Positions 23,344 to 34,863 of a DNA stretch of 64,000 nt are shown here, one piece after another. Below the pieces are notes generated by a model that was not told where the DNA came from, ran no database searches, and saw only the letters and a list, made by a program, of their open reading frames with translations. Each line of letters opens with the position of its first letter. The first letter of the stretch is position 1. The stretch spans positions 47,793,665-47,857,664 of the forward strand of contig NC_065570.1 in the NCBI RefSeq assembly GCF_937616625.2. The letters run 5' to 3'. The translations under genes and the position numbers were made by a program. The stretch is from Mercurialis annua (taxonomy: Eukaryota > Streptophyta > Magnoliopsida > Malpighiales > Euphorbiaceae).

Positions 23344-24936
23344 AATCAAACACATAAGATTAAAACGTATTAAAACTATAACCCAAGTTATAGAAATCAA
23401 ACCATATAAGTTATATATTAAATTACAATTCGAGTAATTTATTAAACAATTTAATTTAACGCAAGTTAAAATCCATATCAGTGAGTCAGCCGAGTTATTA
23501 AAACTATCAAGCTTCTTCCCACTTGTTGGGCGACCACAGTCTAACCCAAACCAAAATTTTATTAAATTTATAAACCCGAGTTTATAAATTAAAATACTTG
23601 ATAAAATAATTATCTAATTTAAAATAGAATTCAATGTCTTGCAATTCAAGTAACCTAAGTTACAACTAAAACTTAACCATTTTAAGTTTATAAAAATTTA
23701 GGGACTAAACTGTGCTTTAACCAATTTGATATTCGAAATCAAAATTAATTATTTATTCTCAATTTACTAAATTATAAATCAAATAAAAGTCCAAAAGTTA
23801 TCCTATAGTGAAAACCTAACTTGAATAAGTTCTTAGAAACTTTATGGGCTAAATTGTAACTTTGCCAAATTGACATATCAATCAAAATTAGATATAATTA
23901 CCCGAGTAATTATATTAATTTAGATTATAAAATAATTATCTTTTCAAGTTGTCAAATTTAAAATTGAAACAATATAAAAATTATTATCGAAAAGCAAAAC
24001 TATAGTTATAACAACTTAAAGGATTCAATATGTTTAAATAAAACAATTGAGTGATTAACCTAACCTATTAACCATCTCTACCAATTTCAAACAAAAGAAT
24101 CAAGTTCCTGCCATTACACACAGGGGCGGAACCAGGATTCAACATGAGGAGGGTCGCAAATTTTGCTTTTGGCTATTTAAAAATAAATAAAATGACCATA
24201 AATAGAATGGGAGGTAGGTAAGTTACACTTGTAGGGGCGGGTTTAATCACCGTACAAGAAATACCGCCCCCTATCACTTGTAGGGACGGTCTCGGAAGAT
24301 GAAAGGGTACTCGAAATAAGATTTTTAGAAGACATAAATAACACATGTAGATATCATTTGCATAAAATTTATTAATAAATAACAATAGTAAATATTATAA
24401 TAACCTTCAATATTAAACGCGTTCAACACGAGTCAATTGTATTATTTTTGTATAATAAATTCTTTCATATTCTATGAATAAATCAATTTAAATAACACAA
24501 AATTATAATTAGTACACAAAAATACAAATTAAACCAATTAATATAAATAAAATGTAAAAGAACGAAAACAATTAATTAAAATTGGATGTGGATTTATTTT
24601 TAAAGAGAAAATATTGGAGTATTATAAAAATTAGTAATTTTTATTAAAATATTAAAGGTTATTTAGATTAAAAACATTGAAAATTAAGTTAAAAATTAAG
24701 GAAATTAGGTTAGAAAATTAAGAGAATTGAATTAAAAAATTGATAGACAATGAAGATTAATTGAAAGAGAGGCAATAAATTTATTTAAAAAATCAGTAGT
24801 TTAATTGTTTCAAAAAAACAAATAGTAGTTTAATTTATAAAAATTATCTATTTACTAGTTGTTTGTGGGCTATTGTAAATAAAATTAAAATTTGCCAAAC
24901 AGCCATTTCCCTATTTTGGTAAAAAGAAGGGCCAAA

Positions 24937-27697
24937 CAACTATTTCTCTATGAGAAAATTACACCAAATCACCCAAAAATCCAAAACTTTGTGTTTATAA
25001 CCCAGTTTTTCATTTTTTGCAAAAATCTCTCATTTTTCAAAATATCTTTCCACGCATACCTTTTAATTTTTGAGTTTCCCATTTTATCCTTATGATATAC
25101 ATTTCTACTGTGTTTCTATTACACCCTATTATTTCATTTACTTCCTGCTTCTTTTTCATTTTTCATTTTTTATATCTGCTTCTCCATTACTTCTATTACT
25201 CTCTAAATTAAAGCAAAGGTTAAAGTGGTTTGTTAGTGGTTGGCTCTTAGTTTGCCGTTTAGTAGTCAGACCGCCAGCAGTGGTGGTCAGATTAACGCCG
25301 CAACTGAGATGGTTGAATTCACGGCGCAGCAGAGATGATTGAATCAACAGCGCAAGGGCAGTGGTCGAATTGACGACGATGGTCGAATCAATGGCTCAAC
25401 GAAGATGGTCGGGTCAATGGCGGTTATCGTTACGGCCTGAGCATCGCTGCATCATATGGTCACCATCTTTAATAAATACTTTTAAAGGTGTCTTCGTATT
25501 CATTGATTATTTTAAATAGTGGTGGTGTCTACTACTGCAATTTCTTCTACCGCTGATGAAGGGCATTAGAAATGGTTTCACTTGAAGTGAAATTGTTTGA
25601 TTTGTTCTACCTTTTATTGCACACTTTTTTTTCTTATTTCCTCTATGATTTGTCTACTTTTATACTTATAATAAGATTGTCTATAAAATACTGCACACTA
25701 ATTGTTCGATAGAATGTCTCAGTGATATGTTTGTTTAAAATTTAATGGCATTATTACATGAATATGATTGAATAATAAAAGTACTATGCTTGTCAAATTT
25801 TAATGGTAAGCTGCCAATATAAAAGTTTGAAATGATGTTGATATTCTGAGAAATAAAAAAAGTTCTTGTTGCAGGTTTTTATGGTTCTCTTATTACGTAG
25901 GTTTGATGGAAGAAATTTCTTTTTCATTGTGTAAAATAGTTTGCCAATTTATACTCATTTAATTGGAACATATTTCTAAATTGGTGTTGTAATATATAAA
26001 AAATTTGTAGGCTGTTATGTTCTAAACTTAACATTGCAACTACAATTGATACAACATTTTTAGATAAATCACTGTAACTTTTCTGTTTATATATAAAATA
26101 AATACGTAAAAGTGCTCTTAGAGTAAAAGACTACCTTCTATTTTTATTTTTTATTTCATTTTTTGATATCAATAGGAGTTGGAAATTGAGTTTTGGTATG
26201 TGTAACTAAATTTTAAAGCAGCAGCAACAAAAAATTTAGAAGACTAATCAAATATGGAGTTTAAGTTTGTCTTCTTCTTTATTTATCAAATATGTATAAA
26301 ATGTTTGCTTTTTTTTTAATCATAAGTTGACAATAATTCATTTATTGTTGTATTTGGTTGGAGTTTCTTATTGCATATCAACTTCAACTAAATTTAATAT
26401 GGACTCTAATTTATTTAACGTTTTTACTAATTAATATTTTTTTGTAATCTATTTTTATTTTTTTTACTTTTTATTATTATACTTTAAATAAAGATATTGT
26501 AAACTAATTCTAAAACTGCCTTTAATTTGTATTGAATTTTTTATTAGTTTATCATGTGGTTAAGTAACCATAAACCAACTCAATATTGCCACCACTTAAT
26601 CCTCCGCAATCTCGCCGGATTCACCAGTGGCTAACATCAACTATAGATGAAGGATGAAGTTTGTATTAAGAGCATTGGACATGAGGAAGCATCTAGTGAC
26701 ACTTGTTCACATAAACTAGATTAGCAACATAAAAATGGCATTCCTGCCATAAAACAAGAAGTTAGAAATGAGAGACTCACAATTCTTTCATTTTGGAATC
26801 ATTTTGTTTAGTATTGAACTGTGATCCTTCTAGTGCCACACCTGCCATATCAAGAAGATAGCTATCATCTATCAAGAAGTCTTTATTTTCATATTTCATG
26901 TGCCTGTAAAGGCAAAAGAAATTAAAAAAATAAAGAAATGTTGCAGAAAAGGCAATTAAACAAGTATTGATTTTGACATCCAACATGTAAGATGTGTCAA
27001 CTATCAAGCACAAGAAAATTAGATGTGTGTGGCTGTGTGCTATAACAATAGTGAAGTAACTCCCTATCAAAAATACAAAGTATCAGAGAATACCAACCAA
27101 TTCACAATTAGATCAATCAAACATATGAGAAAAAGGAAAACACCTCTTCTTTAAGCAAGAAGCAACCGTAAATATATAATTTATTTACCTAAAGAGTAGA
27201 AATTCATTAGGAAGCATTGTTTTCCCAATAAACCCAAATCAACGCCAATCACCTCCAAGAAAAGCTAGGGTTTTGTTCTTCAATTCACCACTACAATTTA
27301 AAATCTGGTGTTCAATTTCTTCTTACGTTTCATTTAATTCAAATCTTGAATCAAAGACCTTTGCGTTAAACAGACCGAAATCGGAAGAATCTATTGTGTT
27401 GTGGAAAAAAAGTGAAGAAGTGGGTGAACGCTGACCTCGCCGGACCGCCGCCGAACTTCGCTGATCGTGTACACATTTAAACCAACAACTGTTGAATTCC
27501 ATTCCATATATTTGAGAGTCACGTGTTTTAACATAGAAGGGCAAATGTGTCTTATTTTATTATAAAATCAGCCTATTTTGGGGTATAGGTGATTTTTGTA
27601 AACTTTTCAATCTTTTTGAGTGATTTCTGCAAATTTTTATTTTGTGAGATAAAAACAATAGAAAGGTGCTCTTTTAGGGGATTTGTGTAAAAAATCC
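24937..27697. mobile_element. MULE-like element nested in the hAT element
   Basis: The left edge (TGAGAAAATTACACCAAATC at 24951) and the inverted right edge (AAAAAATTTACACAAATCC-like, about 27670-27697) are imperfect long terminal repeats of the A-rich, MULE type. A ~30-bp imperfect direct repeat ending AAGAAGGGCCAAA lies outside both edges (24906-24936, 27698-27726), much longer than the usual 9-bp duplication. GC-rich stretches at 25230-25450 and 27420-27480 stand out and could be captured host DNA. Boundaries are approximate. Confidence 0.45.
26777..27217 (-). CDS. Small spliced ORF inside the nested MULE-like element; possible captured gene fragment
   Basis: A minus-strand two-exon model fits splice rules: exon 27217-27189 (MLPNEFLLFR with donor TTTAG|GTAAATA) and exon 26903-26777 (acceptor GCCTTTACAG|GCACATG; HMKYENKDFLIDDSYLLDM, then AGVALEGSQFN, ending KMKEL). 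Total 51 codons. A further donor (GAATT|GTGAGTCTC) overlaps the stop. Upstream is a GC-rich, leader-like stretch with CAACACAATAG and CCGGCGAGG. The family is not recognised. MULEs often carry gene pieces (Pack-MULEs), so capture is the likeliest origin. It may be non-functional. Confidence 0.35.
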
Positions 27698-29184
27698 TTT
27701 CTCTATTTTAATAAAGAAGGGCCAAAATTTTGGGCCTTCGGTTGTTAAAAGAGGGGACAATTTGGTCCTTTTAAACTAAACCTAAAAAGGATATCTTTTT
27801 ATTCTTGTTTTTATCTTCTTCCTCCAGCCTTTAGCTGCCATGACTGAATAAATCAAAACTTGCAATTTCAAGCTACAATAATCTCGTCGCTCTATACCTT
27901 TATTTTCCGATTTTTGACGGCAGCCGAAACTTAACTCTGACTCAGAGGGTCGAGATTAGAAGAGGACCGGTGGAGAGTAGCATCGGTCCCTCGTTCTTTC
28001 TCCGGCGAGGAGGGTCGGCCGACCCTCCTGACCCTTCCGTCGTTTCGCCACTGATTACACAGCAACCTTCCAAACTTGTCAAATCAAAATTTAAGTTACA
28101 ACAACATTTAAACTAAAACTTAACAATATGAACCAATCTATAACCTATAATTAATAATAACAACAATCATACATTAAGATCATGACAATCATTTACGCAA
28201 AGAAAACACCTAGGGCAGCCACAACCAAAGACACAACATCAATATAACATGAACACATCGAACTCAAAACGGCGATGAAACGAGACGGCGCGAGAGCAAA
28301 GCAATTGTACGTACCGTTTTCGAAGAAATTCGAGCTTGATGATCTTAAGAGAGGATGAGGTTCGAATTGACAATCTAAACAGGGCCTAACATTAATAGAA
28401 TTTCATGCTCATGAGATTCCAGAAAACGGCAGCAATATAAACCTTAAAGCGATAAACTGAACGTCATTAAAAACAAGGAATTCAACGTACCAATTTGATA
28501 AGAATTACGTAAGGATCAACAAGAACGAGGTCGTCCGATGTAACGGCGATAACTCAACTTAAACGAAGCTAAAACAATGAAGTTACGAGTTAATAACGGC
28601 ACGAGACGATATCGAACGTTAATCAAAGAAAAGCGATCATAACTACTTACCGGATCGAACGAATGAAAGAGGAATGATGATTGATGAAGTTCAGATTTTC
28701 TTAGGAAGAATGGCGGCTGAGGTTATTTAGAAGAGAATGAAAATCTTAGGTTTAGAATAAAAAAACCGTGAAACAGAGTCATAAATAGGAAGAAGATGAT
28801 TCTGCAAATAGTTTATGAAACAAATTGTATGGGCTTTGTATGAATATAAAGGCATGGGCCTTTTATGTTACTAACAAAAACAAATGGGCCATAGTTCACG
28901 TGAATAATAAAAGAATAAGCAATGCATGGGAATTTTCATTTTGTATGCATGGATTATATCCATCTATTTATATATTTTTTATATAGATAATATACATAGG
29001 ACAAAATAATAACACAAACCGAACACGAATCGAACCACGGCCGAATCAACGAACGACTCAAATAAAATTAAATAAAAATATATAATAATAATAATAATAA
29101 TAAATTACTTAAAACTTGACGAAAAGCAAAAATTTATAATTAAAATTAAAAAAAATAATTTAAAAATACGGATATTACAATAAA

Positions 29185-29516
29185 TCTATACATACTATAA
29201 AGCTGAACTCCCAATTAAAATGTATCAATATTGTGACATGTGGTTTTCTCAAGTACAGTCATGTGTACTCCTGTTAAATGATACCTTTACTTTTGTCAAT
29301 TGAAACTGAAAGAAAATGAATAATGAAATATGTGGTTTCATAACTATTCCTACCTTTTTATTTACCAGCAAATTTAATATTCTATCTTTTCAATTACCGC
29401 AAAAAAATTTCCCTACCTTTCTATTTTACCGTTTCAATTACTACACAAACGTTTTAATTTTATCAGTTACATTTTCGATAGTTATTTCCAAACATTTTGT
29501 TTATATATATATATAT
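29185..29516 (+). mobile_element. Possible Helitron 5' end
   Basis: TCTATACATACTATAAAGCTG resembles the plant Helitron 5' terminus (TCTAYTATATA...AAAGC) and starts right after the ATAAA duplication of the solo LTR, at an A|T junction as Helitrons require. No 3' hairpin with CTRR could be assigned, so this is tentative. Confidence 0.3.
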
Positions 29517-29973
29517 TGATACAGGTCGATCTTTAAAGGGTCGCCCGTACTGTTTTTCCTGCACAAGTAACAAATATAAGCTCAAAGGACCTCAGGCTTG
29601 CTCAGCCTGAAAGCCACTCCGATGCTTAAGTCAAAGAGGGTTTTTTGGTAGGTAAATGAATGTAAGAGTATTTAAGTCTGATTTTGCTTACCCTTCTCAG
29701 CATTCGGTGGCTTCCTTTTATAATGAGTTTAAGGCGGTGGTTATCTGGTAAATCGTGGGTTTGCCCCACGATTATTGATAATGGTGAAGGCACGTTCCCG
29801 ATTATCCCGGGTAGTGGGTGTCAGGGAACAGAGTGGATGAGGTCGCCTAGATGGCAGACCTGGATGAGTCCGCCCGAGACAGACATGGGCGATGGGAGAT
29901 TTGGAGACCCGTTGGGCGAGCATAGCATTCATTAGGCGATGCTTGGAGTTCGAATATTATTAGGTCGGTATCA
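29517..29973 (+). mobile_element. Solo LTR, gypsy-like (457 bp)
   Basis: It runs from TGATACAGGTCGATC to AGGTCGGTATCA with TG...CA ends. GC-rich compared with its surroundings. TATAT flanks both sides (29512-29516, 29974-29978), but both are in TA-rich runs, so the duplication is weak evidence. An ORF inside is an LTR by-product. Confidence 0.6.
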
Positions 29974-30384
29974 TATATATATATATATGTCTTTCACTTT
30001 TTTCAAGAAACCAAGAAAAAATTCGTAATTCATAACCTATAATGCATCATCGGTTTTCAAAACAAGCACAAGGTTGGTAGTGGATTAATATTTGAGATGA
30101 GGAATCCCGTTGTGAAAGCGATGACACCGGGTAAGGAATTTGATGATCTTAATGATATTGTTGGTACAAAATTGAATTTAAAAAGAAAAGTGCAAAATGA
30201 GAGTATAGAGAGCATTGTGGAAATCTCATATTGTTTAGGAGAACTCACTTACTTGAGCTTATAAGGATGATCTCTCACACTTGGATTTGGGCCCCAAAGG
30301 GTACCCAATTTTGTGGACGGGTTAGGAGTTATATCCTACCCGATTTACCACGCGCCGGCCGGCCTGGTCTGGTTCGAGCACTTA
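29974..30384. other. LTR-like segment, unassigned
   Basis: No gene. 30215-30378 (CTCATATTGTTTAGGAGAAC, GCCCCAAAGGGTACCC, CGCGCCGGCCGGCCTGG) reads like part of a retrotransposon LTR or leader and joins copia RNase H directly at about 30380, so most of an element has been deleted. Confidence 0.35.
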
Positions 30385-30888
30385 ATATATTATCAGAAGC
30401 ATCTTACTGTACTTGAAGGGTACAGTGATGAAGATTGGAATACATTTTCAGATGATTCCATAGCTACGAGCGGCTATATCTTTAGTATAGCTGGTAGAGC
30501 TGTTTCTTGGAAATCAAAGAAATGGACGATTTTGGCTCAATCTACGATGAAGTCAGAAATGATAGCACTAGCTGCTGCTAGTGAAAAAGTAGGATGGCTA
30601 AGAAGCATGCTAGCTGAGATTCCTTTATAGGAAAGATCGATATCAGCTGTGTTGATCTAATGCGATAGTACCGCGGCTATTGCAAAAATTGAGAACCGTT
30701 ACTATAATGGTAAGAAACGACAGATACATCGTAAGCACAACACTGTTAGAGAATTTATTTCAATAGGGGTTGTTAGAATGGATCATGTACGCATTGATGA
30801 CAACTTAGCAGATCCTTTGACGAAAGGATTAGTTAGAGAGAAAATCCATAAAACTTTCAAGGGAATGGGACTATTGCCTATAGAATGA
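30385..30888 (+). pseudogene. Ty1/copia RNase H remnant
   Basis: Translated pieces in order: VLEGYSDEDWNTFSDDS, TSGYIFSIAGRAVSWKSKKW, AQSTMKSEMIALAAASEK, then after two stops CDSTAAIAKIENRYYNGKKR, HNTVREFISIGVVRMDHV and DNLADPLTKGLVREKI. This is the copia RNase H with its usual C-terminal DPLTKGL block, ending at GLLPIE and a stop. In-frame stops at 30628-30630 and ~30658 show it is dead. The integrase and reverse transcriptase are missing. Confidence 0.88.
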
Positions 30889-31420
30889 ATCATTCATAAT
30901 GGTAATCCGACCTAACTGACTAGAGATCCCAAGAAATAGGTTCAATGGGGTAATAACAAGTTATGTATGATATGAGCCAGAGCATACCAAGTTGAGGCAT
31001 GATTCCTGAAGCGATTAGAGGATGAGTTAATAGAATCTCTTAATGAAGTCTATACTCCATTTGGAGTGGAGTACCTAGCTACAGGGGTACTATTGATAGT
31101 TTCACCTTTGTGAATGTGGAAGTGGGCCGCTGAAAGACTAACTTTTCACGACAACTATTTTCTAAAAGCAAAAACGAAAATAGTTCTTGAGCAATCATCA
31201 GAAAGGGTGTCATTGACCGCTGAATATAGTGCATATTCATCGGAGGTTTGTCTGTTTTATTCTGGGGACGACGTGGTACGAACGACTGCTTGCACCATCA
31301 GAGCCAGTGCCGCGAAACGTATTAAAGAAAGCGACCTAGTCCGCGACTCAGCCAGAAATGATGTTCGGTAATTTCGTCCATTTTATAAATTGTTCCAACA
31401 TATATTAATGAACAGGGAGA
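30889..31420 (+). mobile_element. 3' internal region and polypurine tract of the copia remnant
   Basis: Non-coding sequence follows the pol end, with motifs common there (GACTAGAGATCCCAAG, AATAGGTTCAATGGGG). It ends in AACAGGGAGA (31411-31420), a polypurine tract directly before the LTR. Short frames inside are not genes. Confidence 0.6.
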
Positions 31421-31658
31421 TGTTGAGAGAGAATTTTTTTCATAAACTTTCCCTTCATTTATTTCTCTACGAGTCCCTTTTTTTTCCAGGAGAACTGAAA
31501 TTTTCAGTTCTTTTATTTTGTATCCAAACAACTAATGTTCATCTTCTCTGTAAATATATCCAACAAGAAGGCATTAAGTACCACTTCTACGGTGCAAGGG
31601 AGATTCATCTTTATTAAATACCACTTCTACGATCATTAAGTAATTATATTTTTCAGCA
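31421..31658 (+). mobile_element. 3' LTR of the copia remnant (238 bp)
   Basis: Starts TGTTGAGAGAG right after the polypurine tract and ends ATTTTTCAGCA, the usual TGTTG...CA ends of a copia LTR. A repeated TAAGTACCACTTCTACG / TAAATACCACTTCTACG word lies near its end. Confidence 0.7.
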
Positions 31659-32136
31659 AATTTGAAAGGAATTTTTCTCTCTTGGCCTGTTATTTTTTTT
31701 TAGATTTCATCTCTATTTCAAATAAGAGTATAATTATTATTAATCAAAAATAAAATTAAAATATTATCACAATCCATAATTTTTATAAATTTAAGAAATT
31801 ATCCTCTTAAAAATCAAAAATATATATTTGGCTTAATTAGATGTAAAATTCTTAGCCTGTTATCAAAGCGTAGGCAAGAGCTATTTTTTTATAGTTAATC
31901 GTTGAACTAATTTTTTTGCTTAAGGTATTGTTTTGGTTGACATGTGCGGGTATCGACCTAGTTAATATATATAATTCTCAACACTATTTTTTATAGCAAA
32001 TTAAAAAAAATAACTTTTATCTTATTGTTAATACAATATATTTTTTTATTTTAATTATTCAAATTTCCTTATTCTCAAAACAATCTAATTTTTCATGTAA
32101 AAGCTATTTAATTGAGTTTTATAACTTGAAGATCTA
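31659..32136. other. A+T-rich spacer
   Basis: Nothing recognisable; low-complexity A+T sequence. Confidence 0.4.
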
Positions 32137-32753
32137 GTGGGTGTTTGGTTCAGCTTTTTGGTGTAGCTTTTGTCTTTTGCTTTTCAAAAAATTCCACCGA
32201 AGTGTTTGGTGAGAAATTTTTCAGAGTTTTTTGGAGCTTTTTGAACCTCCAACAGCTGTTGTTTGAAAAGTTCTATTTTGGAGTTTTTTGCCAACAGCTG
32301 ATAGCTGTTTCATTATTTAGACAAAATTACTCCTATTAGAATATATCGTCTTTTAATATCTAAAATTATTTAATTTATTTTTAAATACTCTAATCATTTA
32401 AAAATTATATAAAATTATTTTATTTATATTAAAACAAATATAATTTAATAACTTTTTGAAAAATGTATTATAAATTTATCAAAAAAATATCTAAATAAGT
32501 TTAAACTAAATATTGGTTCTTATAAAAAATAATTACTAATACTTTTATTAAATAATATATGCTATAGTATATTCATAATTTAATAAATAAAAATAAAAAT
32601 TATGCCCTTTACGGTCATTTTATATATAAACAGTTACAGCTAATTAAATCTCACCAAACACTTATGGTCTATCAGCTATCAGCTACCAGCCAACAGCTAT
32701 CAGCAACAGCTAACAGCCACCAGCTATAAGAAACAGCTGAACCAAACAGGCCC
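32137..32753. mobile_element. TIR MITE, PIF/Harbinger-like (617 bp)
   Basis: Left end GTGGGTGTTTGGTTCAGC and inverted right end GGGCCTGTTTGGTTCAGC share 15 of 18 bases. CTA lies on both sides (32134-32136, 32754-32756), a 3-bp duplication as in PIF/Harbinger. CAGCTATCAGCTACCAGC-type repeats crowd the right subterminal region (about 32665-32740), with CAACAGCTGATAGCTG mirrored at left. No coding capacity. Confidence 0.7.
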
Positions 32754-32996
32754 CTAAACTATTTAGAGTAAATCACAAAAATACCACAAAATTGACTTGC
32801 ATTTACACACATTACCACCTATATCACTTATTTATCATCTTTACCATAAAACACTAAAAGTTTTCATTAGCACCATTCCATTAGAATAAGGACACGTGTA
32901 TCAATAGAGATACTCTCTTCTTTCTCTACAATAAATAGCACCTATCCACTATTGCCACATGTACATTTTTATTAAAAAAATTATTATGAAAAAACC

Positions 32997-33094
32997 GACG
33001 CGTGTCAGGTCTGACCTGACGCGCGTCATACAGGGCTGACACATGGGTCAGCCCTGTGGACTCATGCATCAGTTCTAAACTGATGCATAAGTCC
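32997..33094. repeat. Three consecutive hairpins
   Basis: Hairpin 1: GACGCGTGTCAGGTC (32997-33011) with GACCTGACGCGCGTC (33013-33027), 14 of 15 paired. Hairpin 2: CAGGGCTGAC / GTCAGCCCTG (33031-33040, 33047-33056), perfect. Hairpin 3: GGACTCATGCATCAGTT / AACTGATGCATAAGTCC (33058-33074, 33078-33094), 16 of 17 paired. The block is far more GC-rich than its surroundings. Confidence 0.9.
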
Positions 33095-33349
33095 CTTCTT
33101 AAACAAATTCTTTTCTTATTTAACAAATATTTATTTGAATATTAAAAATATATAATAAATTATATTTAACATTTATTTATTAAATATAAATATTAATTTT
33201 AATTTAAATATTAAAAATTTAAATATATTTAAAATAATAATAAGAAAATTTTAAAAATAAAAATATTAATATATTTGAAAAATAATAATTAAATATTAAA
33301 AATATAAAATAAAATAATTAAAAAGTTATATTGACAATGCATTTATTTA

Positions 33350-34023
33350 TATATTTTAAAAATATATCTATTATGTATAAAATATGTATCAGCAATGTAT
33401 CTATTAAGTATATTTTCAAAAAAAATATACAATGTATAAATTTAATAAAAGAGTATCCATCATGTATCTATTTAAATACATTTAAAAATATATTTATCGT
33501 ATATAAATTATGTATCAGCGATGTATCTATTAAGTACATTTAGAAAATGTATCTATCATGTTTAATTTTGTTTTTGTTTTTTTTTATAAATATCACGTAT
33601 AAATTATGTATCGAAGATGTATCACATATGTATCTGAGATGTATCAAATTTTATCGAATATTTTGCACATTTACTCGTTTTTTTCCTTTCTTCCACCTTG
33701 GGCTTCTGGTCAAATCATGAAAACGAACCGATCAAATATATACAAAATAATAAATATAATAATACTAATTAAAATGAACTAATTAGTTCATTTTAATTAG
33801 TATTATTACATATAATCTTTTCTAAATATAAAAACAAACCAATCGAATCAGTTAATTCAATTAATGTATCAAATATGTATCTGTCATGTATAAATTGTGT
33901 ATCATAGATATATCAAAAATATATTCGAATTAAATTGAATGTATCAGAGATGTATCTATTAAATAAATTTAAAAATGTACCTATCATGTATCGGAGATGT
34001 ATCAAATATGTATAAAATATATG

Positions 34024-34060
<37 letters not shown>

Positions 34061-34100
34061 TTTTGACACATCTCAAAAATGTATCAAATAAGTATAAAAA
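33350..34100 (+). repeat. Degenerate TGTATC-word repeat tract
   Basis: Words like GATGTATCTATTAAGTA, ATGTATCAAATATGTAT and ATTATGTATCAGCGATGTATC recur many times at irregular spacing, with a short (TA)n at about 34022-34057. This appears to be an old, diverged tandem array inside the MULE. Confidence 0.7.
33757..33808. repeat. Perfect 52-bp palindrome
   Basis: Each half is 26 bases; the centre reads GAACTAATTAGTTC and arms extend through TTTTAATTAGTATTATTA. There is no spacer. Confidence 0.9.
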
Positions 34101-34681
34101 TATATATGTAATAAATGTATAAAATAATAAGAAAATAAGTTCAGAGAGAAGAATCAAATATATATCGGAAATATAAAAAAAAGTAATATATTTTATTTTT
34201 AAAATTAAAATTAAAATTAATATTTTTAAAATCTAAATATAATAGATAAATTTTTAATACAATTTAAATGAATATATAAATATATAAGTGTATAACTTAT
34301 ATTAAGAAATGAAAGAGTCTCAGGTGCACCTTTTGGTTCACAAAAGTGCACTTGAAATTTGTTTATAATGACCCGCACATTTATTAGAGCAAGTGCACTT
34401 TTACTAAGAACAGCAGGTGCATCTGACATAGTGGGGACCTTTTTGGTCTTTTGTTATAATTTTTTTTATTGTAGGGACACATGCAGTGGACATGTGTTGG
34501 CTTGAGAGAAAAGTGGTACTACTTGAAAAGTAATAATGAGAGATGGTATTTTATGAAAAAAAAATTGTAATAAAATAAATAAGTCAATTAATATTGTATT
34601 ATGTGAAATAGTGAGTCATTATTGTGGCTTTTTTGTTATTTTCTCAACTATTTATAATCATCTAGAATAGCATTTCTCAAA

Positions 34682-34863
34682 GAATAATTATACAACGCAA
34701 CGGTTGCGCCACGTCATTCGTGCAACAAACCAATAAGGCGTTAGCCATGTGCAAATGTTTAATGATAAAAAAAATAAGTAATAAATAAAGATTCCCTATC
34801 GCAAATGATTATTGGCTTGTTGTAAAAATGACGTGGCACATCCGTTGTGTGAGATAAACACTC
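34682..34863. mobile_element. MULE-type MITE (182 bp)
   Basis: Inverted ends GAATAATTATACAACGCAACGG... and GAGTGTTTATCTCACACAAC... share a long inner match (AACGG..G.GCCACGTCATT). Flanked by exact 9-bp duplications TTTCTCAAA (34673-34681, 34864-34872). Confidence 0.85.

Larger units (their letters stand above)
24121..28053. mobile_element. hAT-type element nested in the solo LTR (3.9 kb)
   Basis: Left end CAGGGGCGGAACCAGG and inverted right end CAGTGGCGAAACGACGG, flanked by exact 8-bp duplications ATTACACA (24113-24120, 28054-28061). The 8-bp duplication and CAGNGGCG terminus are hAT hallmarks. No transposase frame was seen, so it is non-autonomous. Most of its interior is a further nested element. 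Subterminal CTTGTAGGGGCGG words recur in the small hAT MITE at 59784-60043, so they belong to a related group. Confidence 0.85.
32766..34645. mobile_element. Non-autonomous MULE (1.88 kb) with internal hairpins
   Basis: Left end GAGTAAATCACAAAAATACC and inverted right end GAGAAAATAACAAAAAAGCC match at 16 of 20 positions, and the similarity continues imperfectly inward. A 9-bp duplication AACTATTTA flanks it exactly (32757-32765, 34646-34654), the Mutator hallmark. No transposase. Its interior holds a triple hairpin (32997-33094), a 52-bp palindrome (33757-33808) and dozens of degenerate TGTATC words (33350-34100). Confidence 0.85.
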
